Shown: positions 1 to 6,251, counted from the stretch's first letter. The stretch: 6,662 bases of DNA from Methanosarcinales archaeon (GCA_030605805.1 JAUWHQ010000226.1:1-6662), one strand, 5' to 3'. Notes: a model not told the origin generated them from the letters alone. Made by a program: numbers and translations.

Positions 1-2280
1 GAATACTGCTCCTCGGTCTGCTGCATGTATGCGGTCAAGCAATCGATTGTGGCACTGGAACATGACCCCGATCTGGATATCACGATATTCAGCATCGATG
101 TGCGCGCAGTGAGCAAGGGTTTCGAGGAACTGTATCAGAGAGCAAAGAATGAACTTGGCATCCGCTACATTATCTCAAGACCACCAGCCGTCTATGAAAC
201 AGATGGAGAATTATGGGTCAAGTATGAGGATGTGGAGGAGGGCGTGGTCAAGCGCATGGATCTTGACATGGTCATTCTCTCGGTCGGTCTCCAGATCGCA
301 CCACCGGTCAGGGAACTACTGGAATCATCCGGAATCGAACTTGATCAGTTTGGAAATGTCGCGACCATGGAGGAGTGTCCTGTTGAATCGAACATTCCTG
401 GTGTCTTTGTATGCGGCACATTGCAGGATCCAAAGGATATCCCGACTTCGGTTGCGCAGGCATCCGGAGCTGCTGCAATGGCACATGCCCTGCTCTCTTC
501 CGAGCGTGGAACGATGATAACCGAGCTTGTATATCCGGAAGAGAGGGATATCGGGGATACCCCGAGAGTTGGCGTCTTTGTGTGCCACTGTGGCATCAAC
601 ATAGGAGGCGTGGTGGATGTGCCTGCGGTTGCTGAATATGCAAAAACGCTTCCGAATGTTGCCTTTGCCACGGAGAATTTGTATATGTGTGCAAGCGATG
701 CCCAGGAAATGCTAAAAGATATGATCAGGGAGCATGACCTGAACCGGATTGTGGTTGCATCATGCACTCCAAGAACGCATGAACCGCTCTTCCAGACGAC
801 ATGCAGGGAGGCAGGGTTAAATCCGTATCTCTTCGAACTGGCAAATATCAGGGAGCACTGCTCATGGGTTCACCAGAAAGAACCCGAAAAAGCAACCAAG
901 AAGGCAAAAGAGATCGTTAAGATGGCGGTTGCAAAAGCGAGTTTGTATGAACCGCTGTACAAGCAGGAGGTTCCGCTCATCCACAATGCAGTAGTTCTTG
1001 GCGGCGGAGTTGCTGGCATGTCCGCAGCAATCGAACTCGCCGAGATGGACTTCCCTGTAACCCTGATTGAGAGAGAAGCGGAACTCGGTGGACTGATGAG
1101 ACGGGTTACAAAACTCCATTACGGAAAGAATGCTGCTGATGTCGTCTCCAAACTTGCTGATAAGGTGCGGTCGCATTCAAACATAACGCTCTACACTCAG
1201 TCAAAGCTTGCATCGCTGGAGGGTTTCCTTGGAAACTTCAAGGGAACGATCGAAACGCCGGAAGGTGCTATTGAACATGAATTTGGGGTTGCGGTCATCG
1301 CAACCGGCGGCATGGAACTTGTGCCCGACGGATACTATGAGTACGGTAAGCCAAACATCGTAACACAACTGGAACTTGAGGAACGGCTGAAGAGCGGGCT
1401 TAATGTAAAGAACGTGGTTATGATCCAGTGCGCCGGAGCCAGAAACGATGTCCGGAGATACTGTTCCAGAATCTGCTGCATCGAGGCTGTTAAGAATGCG
1501 ATACGCATCAGGCAGGAGAGCGATGCAAACGTATACGTCCTGTACAAGGATATGCGGACTTACGGACGATGGGAAGGGATGTATCAATATGCAAGGGATC
1601 TCGGTGTCGTCTTCATACGGAGACCGGATGATAAGGATCCGGTTGTTACGGATAACAGGGTGCTCGTGCATGACATGCTGCTCGGAAGGGATATCGAGAT
1701 CGATACCGATCTCATCGTTTTAAGCGCGCCGCTCGTTGCTCCGGAGGACGCGGGAGAGACGGCAATGATGTTCAAGGTTCCGCTCGACGCAAACAAGTTC
1801 TTCCTTGAGGCGCATGTGAAATTAAGACCGATTGATTTTGCTACCGAAGGAGTGTTTCTGTGCGGAAGCGCGCACGGTCCGAAGTTCATCGATGAAGCGA
1901 TTGCTGATGGGGCGGCGGTTGCATCGAGAGCAGGCAGGATACTTGCAAGTCCGATGCTTGAAACCGAGGCGATCGCGATGACGGTGGATGAAACGGAATG
2001 CATCGGATGCGGCAAATGTGTCGAGGTATGTCCGTACGGTGCTCCGGCACTGAAGGATGTGGAGGTTACCGTAGAGGAGATCACGTACACGACAAAGAAG
2101 AGCGAGATCAACCCGGCAGCATGTAAGGGCTGCGGTACATGCGCAACAGGATGCCCGACAGGTGCGATCACGGCACAACACTTCACATCCGATTCCCTAC
2201 TCGAATCGATCAGGGCGTTTGCGGATATCGCAGACATAGCAGAGGCAGGAGAAGGCGCGGCAGGCGAGACGGCTGCGTGA
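1..2280 (+). CDS. hdrA: Tandem HdrA-type heterodisulfide reductase subunit A (5' end outside window)
   Basis: HdrA is the FAD/iron-sulfur subunit of heterodisulfide reductase-type complexes in the cytoplasm and carries the bifurcating flavin. The reading frame is open from base 1, so the gene starts upstream; 759 codons are visible (numbered from base 1). Codons 1-160 are the end of one HdrA flavin domain (YCSSVCCMYAVKQ at 2-14, GVFVCG at 134-139). A second HdrA unit starts near codon 190: the N-terminal cluster domain has VCHCG (194-198), LYMC, ASCTPR and REHCSWVH, i.e. the four expected cysteine blocks. The FAD Rossmann motif GGGVAGM is at 334-340, YCSRICC at 487-493 and GVFLCG near 617-622. 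The C-terminal ferredoxin domain has CIGCGKCVEVCP (667-678) and CKGCGTCATGCP (708-719), two [4Fe-4S] sites, and ends in an Ala/Glu-rich tail. The paired motifs about 484 residues apart show a true tandem fusion. I see no ferredoxin insert inside the second flavin domain. Partner subunits (HdrB/HdrC, MvhD or others) are not in the window, so the donor and acceptor are unknown. Confidence 0.93.
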   Translation, partial: EYCSSVCCMYAVKQSIVALEHDPDLDITIFSIDVRAVSKGFEELYQRAKNELGIRYIISRPPAVYETDGELWVKYEDVEEGVVKRMDLDMVILSVGLQIAPPVRELLESSGIELDQFGNVATMEECPVESNIPGVFVCGTLQDPKDIPTSVAQASGAAAMAHALLSSERGTMITELVYPEERDIGDTPRVGVFVCHCGINIGGVVDVPAVAEYAKTLPNVAFATENLYMCASDAQEMLKDMIREHDLNRIVVASCTPRTHEPLFQTTCREAGLNPYLFELANIREHCSWVHQKEPEKATKKAKEIVKMAVAKASLYEPLYKQEVPLIHNAVVLGGGVAGMSAAIELAEMDFPVTLIEREAELGGLMRRVTKLHYGKNAADVVSKLADKVRSHSNITLYTQSKLASLEGFLGNFKGTIETPEGAIEHEFGVAVIATGGMELVPDGYYEYGKPNIVTQLELEERLKSGLNVKNVVMIQCAGARNDVRRYCSRICCIEAVKNAIRIRQESDANVYVLYKDMRTYGRWEGMYQYARDLGVVFIRRPDDKDPVVTDNRVLVHDMLLGRDIEIDTDLIVLSAPLVAPEDAGETAMMFKVPLDANKFFLEAHVKLRPIDFATEGVFLCGSAHGPKFIDEAIADGAAVASRAGRILASPMLETEAIAMTVDETECIGCGKCVEVCPYGAPALKDVEVTVEEITYTTKKSEINPAACKGCGTCATGCPTGAITAQHFTSDSLLESIRAFADIADIAEAGEGAAGETAA

Positions 2281-2296
2281 TCGTCAATGAATTGTT

Positions 2297-2345
2297 CGAG
2301 GGCTTGTAAGAAACTTTTTACAGACCCTCGCGATGTTATTTTTTT
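2297..2345 (+). terminator. Hairpin plus T-run after hdrA
   Basis: The arms at 2297-2309 (CGAGGGCTTGTAA) and 2318-2330 (TTACAGACCCTCG) pair at 12 of 13 positions, counting one G-U, around an 8-nt loop. Seven consecutive T residues follow at 2339-2345. The hairpin starts 17 bp after the hdrA stop codon. The T-run alone fits archaeal termination; the stem may add 3'-end stability. The dapA gene converges from the other side, so a stop signal is expected here. Confidence 0.7.
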
Positions 2346-2573
2346 GTGGGTCTTCAGGGTTGCCAGTGACACGACCCGAATTGTTCAGTAAAATTCAGTA
2401 AATTTTGTGGCAGCCAGTTTTGTGTAATTCGTGGGCATTCGCGATTTTATCACAAATAAACGAATATCAGAAATCCAATAATCGACGAGAACACACTTCA
2501 GGCTTTCAGATAGCGCCACATTTCCACATCTTCCAACGACCCGGGAGACGCCCGCGCTCCTGCAACCGCCATT
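2346..2573. other. Convergent intergenic region without a gene
   Basis: About 230 bp between the hdrA terminator and the dapA stop codon hold no credible coding region in any frame. The left half is AT-rich. It contains two copies of TTCAGTAAA ten bases apart (2384-2392, 2394-2402) and two copies of TTTTGTG (2403-2409, 2418-2424), probably chance low-complexity. Read on the minus strand, several short T-rich stretches near 2420-2480 could end the dapA transcript, but no convincing hairpin precedes them. dapB and asd, often near dapA in archaea, do not follow it here. Confidence 0.6.
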
Positions 2574-3452
2574 TCAATCGAGCAGTCCAAATGCAGCCAG
2601 TGCATCACGCAGCTTCTGCTCGTTCTCGGCACCCATCGGCGCAAGCGGAAGCCGCAGAGGTCCGCCCGGCAGACCCATCATGTTCGCAGCAGTCTTCACC
2701 GGGATCGGGTTCGTCTCGATAAACATCGCCCGCACAAGAGGCGCAAGCCGGTAGTGGTGGCGCCTCGCCTCATCGTAATCGCTGCTTTGTATCGCATTCA
2801 CAAAGGCTGCGGTCTCTGCAGGAGCGATGTTCGCTGCAACCGAGATCACGCCCACCCCGCCAAGCGACATGATCGGCAGCGTCAGGGCATCGTCGCCAGA
2901 TATCACCATGAAGTCCATATCCAGGGTCAGTTCGATGATGCGCGACACCTGCTCAAGATCGCCGCTTGCCTCCTTGACACCGACGACGCTTGGGATCTCT
3001 GCAAGCTCTGCGATCAAATCGGGTTCGAGATTGATGCCTGTTCTGGACTTGATATTGTACAATATCAGCGGTATGTCGGTAGCACTCGCAATCGCATCGA
3101 AGTGGGCGAGGATTCCGTTCCTGTTCGGCTTGTTATAATACGGAGTGATCAGCAGTGCGGCATCAGCACCAGCGTCTGCTGCATGACTGGTGAACCGGAC
3201 CGCCTCTTCGGTATTATTCGAGCCGGTTCCAGCGATTACAGGGACGTTTGAAGCGTCAATTGCGATGTTGATCAGTTGTTCATGTTCTTTAGGTGTCAGC
3301 GTGGCTGATTCTCCGGTAGTGCCGCAGGGAACGATGCCAGAAACCCCCTGTTCAACCACATACTCAATAATTTCCCTAAAACCAGTCTCATCGATCTTGC
3401 GCTCAGGCGTGAATGGTGTTATGAGTGCCGGCAGAACGCCTTCGATCTTCAT
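2574..3452 (-). CDS. dapA: 4-hydroxy-tetrahydrodipicolinate synthase (DapA)
   Basis: DapA condenses pyruvate with aspartate semialdehyde in the diaminopimelate route to lysine. It is a cytoplasmic TIM-barrel enzyme of the NAL/DHDPS family. The 292-residue product has the usual family length. Visible motifs are GVLPALITPF at 5-14, the pyruvate/substrate loop CGTTGES at 43-49, TPYYNKP at 103-109 with the interface tyrosine Y106, YNIKSRTG at 132-139 with catalytic Y132 and substrate-binding R137, the Schiff-base lysine K160 in VVGVKEASG, and ISGDD at 184-188. The loop has Lys where many bacterial enzymes have Pro (YNVP), a tolerated position. The start is set at MKIEGVLPAL. A start 12 codons further upstream would run into the S17e gene and adds residues foreign to the family. 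The gene lies 10 bp after the S17e stop, so the two are probably co-transcribed. Related NAL-family aldolases are the alternative, but the motif set fits DapA best. Confidence 0.93.
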   Translation of the reverse strand: MKIEGVLPALITPFTPERKIDETGFREIIEYVVEQGVSGIVPCGTTGESATLTPKEHEQLINIAIDASNVPVIAGTGSNNTEEAVRFTSHAADAGADAALLITPYYNKPNRNGILAHFDAIASATDIPLILYNIKSRTGINLEPDLIAELAEIPSVVGVKEASGDLEQVSRIIELTLDMDFMVISGDDALTLPIMSLGGVGVISVAANIAPAETAAFVNAIQSSDYDEARRHHYRLAPLVRAMFIETNPIPVKTAANMMGLPGGPLRLPLAPMGAENEQKLRDALAAFGLLD

Positions 3453-3457
3453 GAGTG

Positions 3458-3464
3458 TTACCCT
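3458..3464 (-). promoter_or_regulatory. Candidate ribosome binding site of dapA
   Basis: Read on the minus strand, AGGGTAA lies 5 nt before the dapA ATG and overlaps the last bases of the S17e stop codon. It partly matches the archaeal Shine-Dalgarno consensus and supports the chosen dapA start at 3452, inside the same transcript as S17e. Confidence 0.45.
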
Positions 3465-3666
3465 ATAATGGTTTTTCGCGCTGGGCAATCACGCTTCTGC
3501 GTGTGATATAGCCCGCAACCCGGTTCCGGATGGTCTTACTGGTGATGTCTGTGTGTTCGGTAACCTGCGCCTTGTTGGTTTCGAAATCAGTTCCGAATGC
3601 GTAACCTCGCTGCGCAAGCAGTTCTCTTGCGATCTTTTTGATGTAGGTCGGTCGAATATTTCCCAT
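3463..3666 (-). CDS. rps17e: 30S ribosomal protein S17e
   Basis: S17e is a small-subunit ribosomal protein found in archaea and eukaryotes but not bacteria. The 67-residue product begins MGNIRPTYIKKIARELL, the conserved N-terminus of the family, and continues with TDFETNK at 27-32, a VTEHTDITSK segment at 35-44 and the highly characteristic IRNRVAGYITRR at 47-57. The length of 60-70 residues is normal for archaeal S17e. The frame is open 22 codons further upstream, but that extension would cross the TATA box and has no family support, so the start at 3666 is preferred. It heads an operon with dapA, an association seen in other methanogen-type archaea. The nearby TATA box suggests a leaderless or nearly leaderless mRNA. 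Confidence 0.94.
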   Translation of the reverse strand: MGNIRPTYIKKIARELLAQRGYAFGTDFETNKAQVTEHTDITSKTIRNRVAGYITRRSVIAQREKPL

Positions 3667-3690
3667 GTATAACGAGAATGGCGGTCTGAC

Positions 3691-3700
3691 ATATAAATAT
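3691..3700 (-). promoter_or_regulatory. TATA box of the rps17e-dapA operon
   Basis: On the minus strand the sequence is ATATTTATAT, centred about 29 bp before the S17e start codon. Archaeal transcription starts roughly 25 bp downstream of the TATA centre, which would place the transcript start within a few bases of the ATG. No clear BRE is visible. Confidence 0.65.
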
Positions 3701-3765
3701 TGCTGCAATGACGGCTTTGAGACAAAGTTCACATGACTCCCAGGTATACCACTTCAGGGCGTTTC

Positions 3766-3790
3766 GATCCGTCTATCGTCCACACGGATT
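3766..3790. repeat. Short inverted repeat in the divergent promoter region
   Basis: ATCCGT (3767-3772) and ACGGAT (3784-3789) form a perfect 6-bp inverted repeat around an 11-bp spacer, with a possible G-U pair outside it. It lies between the two TATA boxes, upstream of both promoters. It could be a regulator site or chance; nothing else supports function. Confidence 0.3.
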
Positions 3791-3833
3791 AGTAGGATCT
3801 GCAAGGACCCAAACGTGCCCCCGCATACCACAA

Positions 3834-3843
3834 CATTATATCT
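3834..3843 (+). promoter_or_regulatory. TATA box of the DUF5788-like gene
   Basis: CATTATATCT lies about 28 bp before the ATG at 3867. At normal archaeal spacing this predicts transcription starting at or next to the start codon, so the transcript is probably leaderless. There is no Shine-Dalgarno sequence in front of the ATG, which agrees with that reading. Confidence 0.6.
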
Positions 3844-3866
3844 CATAATACGGCTTTAATATCATA

Positions 3867-4304
3867 ATGGTACGCAGAACACTCTCGGCGGATGGGCGGG
3901 ACAAGTTGCTGCACAGACTGCACGGCTATCTGGCGTGGGTCGGCGCCGAGATACCGTCCGTCTTCGAGATCGATGGCATGGAGATCCCACTCCACGAACT
4001 GGTCTGGCGGCTTATCAATAAAAAAGAACTCATCGATGAGGAGATTGTCGGAATCGAATCGTTGATCAGCGTTCTTGAGAAAAAGGAGTCCCGCGATGAA
4101 GCTGCCATCGCAGAGGCAGATATAACGGAAGAAGAGGCAAATAATCTATACAAAGAGGCATCCGGACTTTTACGCGCTATTATGGATCTAAAAGACCTCG
4201 AACGGGGGGCACATCCTGATGATTACGATCTTCGCAGGAAAGCAGCACAAAAAAAGGTTAGAGATGCCCACACTCTGCTCAAGTTTGTGGATAAGCTCGG
4301 ATAA
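3867..4304 (+). CDS. Conserved archaeal protein, DUF5788-like, unknown function
   Basis: A 145-residue soluble, highly charged protein without signal peptide or membrane segment. The N-terminal third (RDKLLHRLHGYLAWVGAEIP at 11-30, LHELVWRLINKKEL at 42-55) resembles, from memory, the DUF5788 family of Methanomicrobia-type archaea, but I could not run a profile search. Residues 56-110 are Glu/Asp/Lys-rich and helical in pattern (ITEEEANNLYKEASGLLRAI at 86-105), compatible with a helical bundle or short coiled coil. No catalytic motif is evident. The gene has its own TATA box, and its stop lies only 8 bp before the truncated deaminase ATG at 4313. The ancestral arrangement was therefore probably a DUF5788-dCMP deaminase operon, before the deaminase gene was duplicated or interrupted. 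Confidence 0.7.
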   Translation: MVRRTLSADGRDKLLHRLHGYLAWVGAEIPSVFEIDGMEIPLHELVWRLINKKELIDEEIVGIESLISVLEKKESRDEAAIAEADITEEEANNLYKEASGLLRAIMDLKDLERGAHPDDYDLRRKAAQKKVRDAHTLLKFVDKLG

Positions 4305-4312
4305 GGATCGCC

Positions 4313-4435
4313 ATGAACAAGAGACCAACCATCGACGAATATTTCATGAACATCGCAGAGGTCGTTGCAACCAGATCGACCTGCCTGCGAAATTACGTGG
4401 GCGCTGTTATGTTGAAAATGGGAGGGTCATGTTAA
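4313..4435 (+). pseudogene. Truncated 5' fragment of dCMP deaminase gene
   Basis: Translation from the ATG at 4313 begins MNKRPTIDEYFMNIAEVVAT and stays homologous to the deaminase at 6252 up to LRNYVGAV. It then changes to MLKMGGSC and stops at 4433-4435, giving 40 codons. The fragment lacks the HAE and PCxxC zinc-binding segments and cannot be an active deaminase. Over the 90 bp of homology there are six mismatches to the intact copy. Five leave the amino acid unchanged and one gives Tyr for Asn at residue 28, so it does not look like a long-decayed relic. Its position 8 bp after the DUF5788-like gene suggests this is the original 5' end of the deaminase gene, cut off by the cassette that follows. 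It could still be translated as a small peptide. Confidence 0.8.
4321..4410 (+). repeat. Left copy of 90-bp direct repeat
   Basis: This segment matches 6254-6343 at 84 of 90 positions, at a constant offset of 1933 bp. The exact core is 47 bp (4343-4389). Of the six mismatches, one lies left of the core and five lie in the last 21 bp (4390-4410). Similarity stops on the left within the first codons of the gene and on the right near codon 33. The pair brackets the hepT/mntA/membrane-protein cassette. Confidence 0.93.
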
Positions 4436-4464
4436 AGGTTATGGAAATACTACAGGTATAAGGA

Positions 4465-4878
4465 ATGAAGGAACGGATCGAACGGTACAAAGATAAAATA
4501 AACTATATCGTACGTAATGTGGAATCCATCCAAAAAGACGCGGAAAGCGAACTTGAACTGGGTGGGATATTCTACGGGCTTCACACAGCTATCGAGGCAT
4601 CGATGGATGTGGTGGCAATGTTGTTAAAAGATATGGGAGAGGTTGTCGAAGACGATTATTCAAATATTATGCGTCTTGAAGAGATCGGGATTATATCAGT
4701 GGATCTTGCAGATCGATTGAGGAAGTGTAATGGGCTGCGAAACTATCTTGTACACAGGTATAACCGTGTAGATGATGCGATAGCACTGGATTCCAGATCT
4801 GAAGTGAGAGATATTTTTTATGAGTTTATTGAGATTGTGGAGAGGTTTTTAGATGGATTTGGAACAGATCAAGGATGA
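4465..4878 (+). CDS. hepT: HEPN-domain ribonuclease toxin, HepT family (DUF86)
   Basis: The 137-residue protein fits the HepT/DUF86 branch of HEPN RNases, all-alpha toxins that cleave RNA and form type VII toxin-antitoxin pairs with MNT nucleotidyltransferases. The diagnostic motif RX4HXY is intact as R92-NYLV-H97-R-Y99 in LRNYLVHRYNRVDD. In the characterised pair the antitoxin adds AMP to the tyrosine of this motif; Y99 is the equivalent residue here. Upstream, LGGIFYGLHTAIEASMDVV (32-50) and the MRLEEIGIIS segment (69-78) match the helical scaffold typical of the family, and length is normal (130-145). The in-frame stop directly before the ATG (4459-4461) fixes the earliest start. AAGGA sits very close to the ATG, so ribosome binding is weak or coupled to upstream translation. 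The 3' end overlaps mntA by 26 bp. Confidence 0.88.
   Translation: MKERIERYKDKINYIVRNVESIQKDAESELELGGIFYGLHTAIEASMDVVAMLLKDMGEVVEDDYSNIMRLEEIGIISVDLADRLRKCNGLRNYLVHRYNRVDDAIALDSRSEVRDIFYEFIEIVERFLDGFGTDQG
4839..4845 (+). promoter_or_regulatory. Ribosome binding site of mntA inside hepT
   Basis: GGAGAGG lies 7 nt before the mntA ATG at 4853, within the hepT coding sequence. It fixes the mntA start inside hepT and makes the 26-bp overlap real. Antitoxin translation can thus start independently on the toxin message. Confidence 0.6.
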
Positions 4879-5329
4879 TCTTGCATTTTTGAAAGGTTAT
4901 GATCTTGTTATCTTTGGCTCCTATGTGACCGGAGATTTTAGAGAGGGGTCTGATATAGATATTGCGCTGATCACCAGAATTAATGATTACGAGAGGAATC
5001 TGAATATTCTTAAGAGCCTCATTGGAAGGGCACCTGCTGTATATGACATCCGGATATTTGAACTGCTGCCACTCAAGATCAAAGCATCTGTGATGGATCA
5101 CTATATCGTCCTCTGCGGAGCACTGCCAGATATATCAGAGTATTTTTATCATTACAGGAAATTGTGGGATGATTGCAAGCACAGGGTTGCCGCCGGGTAC
5201 TTTGGAAGTTATAGGGAACAGGTGGCTGCGATAAATAGATTTAAACGATTGAAAGGTCATATAGATATAGTGAAAGTGCAAGACCACACAGATCACCACA
5301 GAAAAATCGAGAGATTGGTACAGATGTAA
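4853..5329 (+). CDS. mntA: MNT-family nucleotidyltransferase antitoxin (MntA)
   Basis: The 158-residue protein has the minimal nucleotidyltransferase (DNA polymerase beta-like) signature GSX10DXD: G22-S23 and D34/D36 in FGSYVTGDFREGSDIDIAL. A third candidate metal-binding acid is D65 in VYDIRIFE. Members paired with HepT transfer AMP from ATP to the toxin's motif tyrosine, which silences the RNase. The tail continues past the core with YFYHYRKLWDDCKHR (97-111), common in archaeal members, then about 45 residues rich in basic residues and histidine that I do not recognise. This makes it longer than the shortest MNT proteins (about 100 residues). The start is supported by the site GGAGAGG. It overlaps hepT by 26 bp and ends 2 bp before the membrane-protein ATG, so the three genes look like one translationally coupled operon. 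A solitary nucleotidyltransferase role is less likely given the neighbour. Confidence 0.87.
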   Translation: MDLEQIKDDLAFLKGYDLVIFGSYVTGDFREGSDIDIALITRINDYERNLNILKSLIGRAPAVYDIRIFELLPLKIKASVMDHYIVLCGALPDISEYFYHYRKLWDDCKHRVAAGYFGSYREQVAAINRFKRLKGHIDIVKVQDHTDHHRKIERLVQM

Positions 5330-5331
5330 AA

Positions 5332-6219
5332 ATGGAAAGAAGTCAAGTTGTGGATGATGAGACTAAGAAATTGTTATTCGGAGAATATCGATTGATTAGG
5401 GAAACTGCAATCCATTTCGATAAGATATTACTTGACATCCGAAAGAGTACAGTTATTATTGCTTTCATTATTTTTGGGTTGGTTGTAGAAATACTCAGAG
5501 TTAAGAATGATATTTCATATGGAATTGACTTGGCAATAGCGTTTATAGCGATCGAATTCCTGATGGTTCTCATTTTTTTCTATTTAGAACGACATTACAG
5601 AATATATTTGGTAGAAATCACACAACTTGCAGCAGAATACGAATCTCTGCTGGGTTTTAGCAAGGACGGGGGCATAGGTAAGGATGGAGTGTCCAAATGT
5701 TTGAACCATTTGCATGAAGGCATGGACTTATGGGAAAGAATTGCACATTTTAATATATATACGTGTCTTATGGGTATGGGGCTTCTGGCTTTCAGTATAT
5801 TGATGGAATTAAGAATCGGCTTATCGTTTATAGAAATCTTATTTTACTCATCTATTATATCTATAATTCTTTTTTTTGTTTTTGTTGTTTATGCATTGCG
5901 GAATATCAAAAAGCACAAAGATAAAGAGGACACGCCAAAACTGTCGGATAGCTCCAGAGAGGTGAGTCCTTCACTCTTTCGGGATATGGTCAAAAAATAT
6001 ATACTACACGATGATTTTATAGTTTATCTATTATCTATGGTTATATTTATTATATCACCATCCATATCATTTTACATACTTAACAACGATTTTGCATCGT
6101 CGTTCTGGTGGGCTTTACTTATCAGTATTATATTTTTCTTTTTATTCGGATTTTTTAAAGATTGGCTTTGGAATAGTCTTGTAAAAAAATTATTGATTCG
6201 CCTTAACATATTGCCATAA
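5332..6219 (+). CDS. Predicted six-helix membrane protein, unknown function
   Basis: A 295-residue protein I do not recognise. Hydrophobic stretches suggest six membrane helices at about 40-57, 65-84, 141-160, 164-189, 229-250 and 257-276, arranged as three closely spaced pairs. The N-terminal 39 residues, the 85-140 loop (with EITQLAAEYESLLGF) and the basic/acidic 190-228 loop (NIKKHKDKEDTPKLSDSSRE) are polar and, being rich in Lys/Arg, probably cytoplasmic. There is no signal peptide, no nucleotide-binding motif and no obvious enzyme signature. Base composition is strikingly AT-rich (13/60 G+C at 6001-6060), unlike the flanking housekeeping genes, which points to acquired DNA. It starts 2 bp after mntA, implying co-transcription with the toxin-antitoxin pair. 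A membrane effector or sensor attached to the system is possible but only inferred. Confidence 0.75.
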   Translation: MERSQVVDDETKKLLFGEYRLIRETAIHFDKILLDIRKSTVIIAFIIFGLVVEILRVKNDISYGIDLAIAFIAIEFLMVLIFFYLERHYRIYLVEITQLAAEYESLLGFSKDGGIGKDGVSKCLNHLHEGMDLWERIAHFNIYTCLMGMGLLAFSILMELRIGLSFIEILFYSSIISIILFFVFVVYALRNIKKHKDKEDTPKLSDSSREVSPSLFRDMVKKYILHDDFIVYLLSMVIFIISPSISFYILNNDFASSFWWALLISIIFFFLFGFFKDWLWNSLVKKLLIRLNILP

Positions 6220-6251
6220 GAAAGAACTGCCGATAACGAACAACAAATCAC
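6220..6251 (+). other. Junction between cassette and intact deaminase gene
   Basis: These 32 bp separate the membrane-protein stop from the deaminase ATG. No Shine-Dalgarno sequence and no TATA box at leaderless spacing are visible, so the downstream deaminase may depend on read-through from the cassette operon or on a weak promoter in the AT-rich 3' end of the membrane-protein gene. Confidence 0.4.

Noticed and set aside
1584..2372. Long open frame of 262 codons on the minus strand inside hdrA
   Set aside because: It lies antisense to the ferredoxin and flavin domains of hdrA, has low-complexity Ser/Ala-rich translation without motifs, and is explained by the codon bias of the real gene.
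2405..2722. 105-codon plus-strand frame between hdrA and dapA
   Set aside because: Half of it is antisense to the dapA 3' end and the rest is AT-rich intergenic DNA; no start signal or recognisable sequence.
3745..3790. GTTTCGATCC resembles a tRNA T-loop
   Set aside because: The flanking bases do not form a 5-bp T-stem, and no anticodon or D arm or acceptor stem can be drawn around it.
4219..4461. 80-codon plus-strand frame crossing the end of the DUF5788-like gene and the deaminase fragment
   Set aside because: It overlaps both better-supported frames in a different phase, and its sequence matches no family; the deaminase homology is in another frame.
4436..4464. Further decayed deaminase sequence, possibly frameshifted (a GYGN-like stretch)
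   Set aside because: A shifted frame faintly recalls the GYNG segment of the intact gene, but the match is only a few residues and is within chance.
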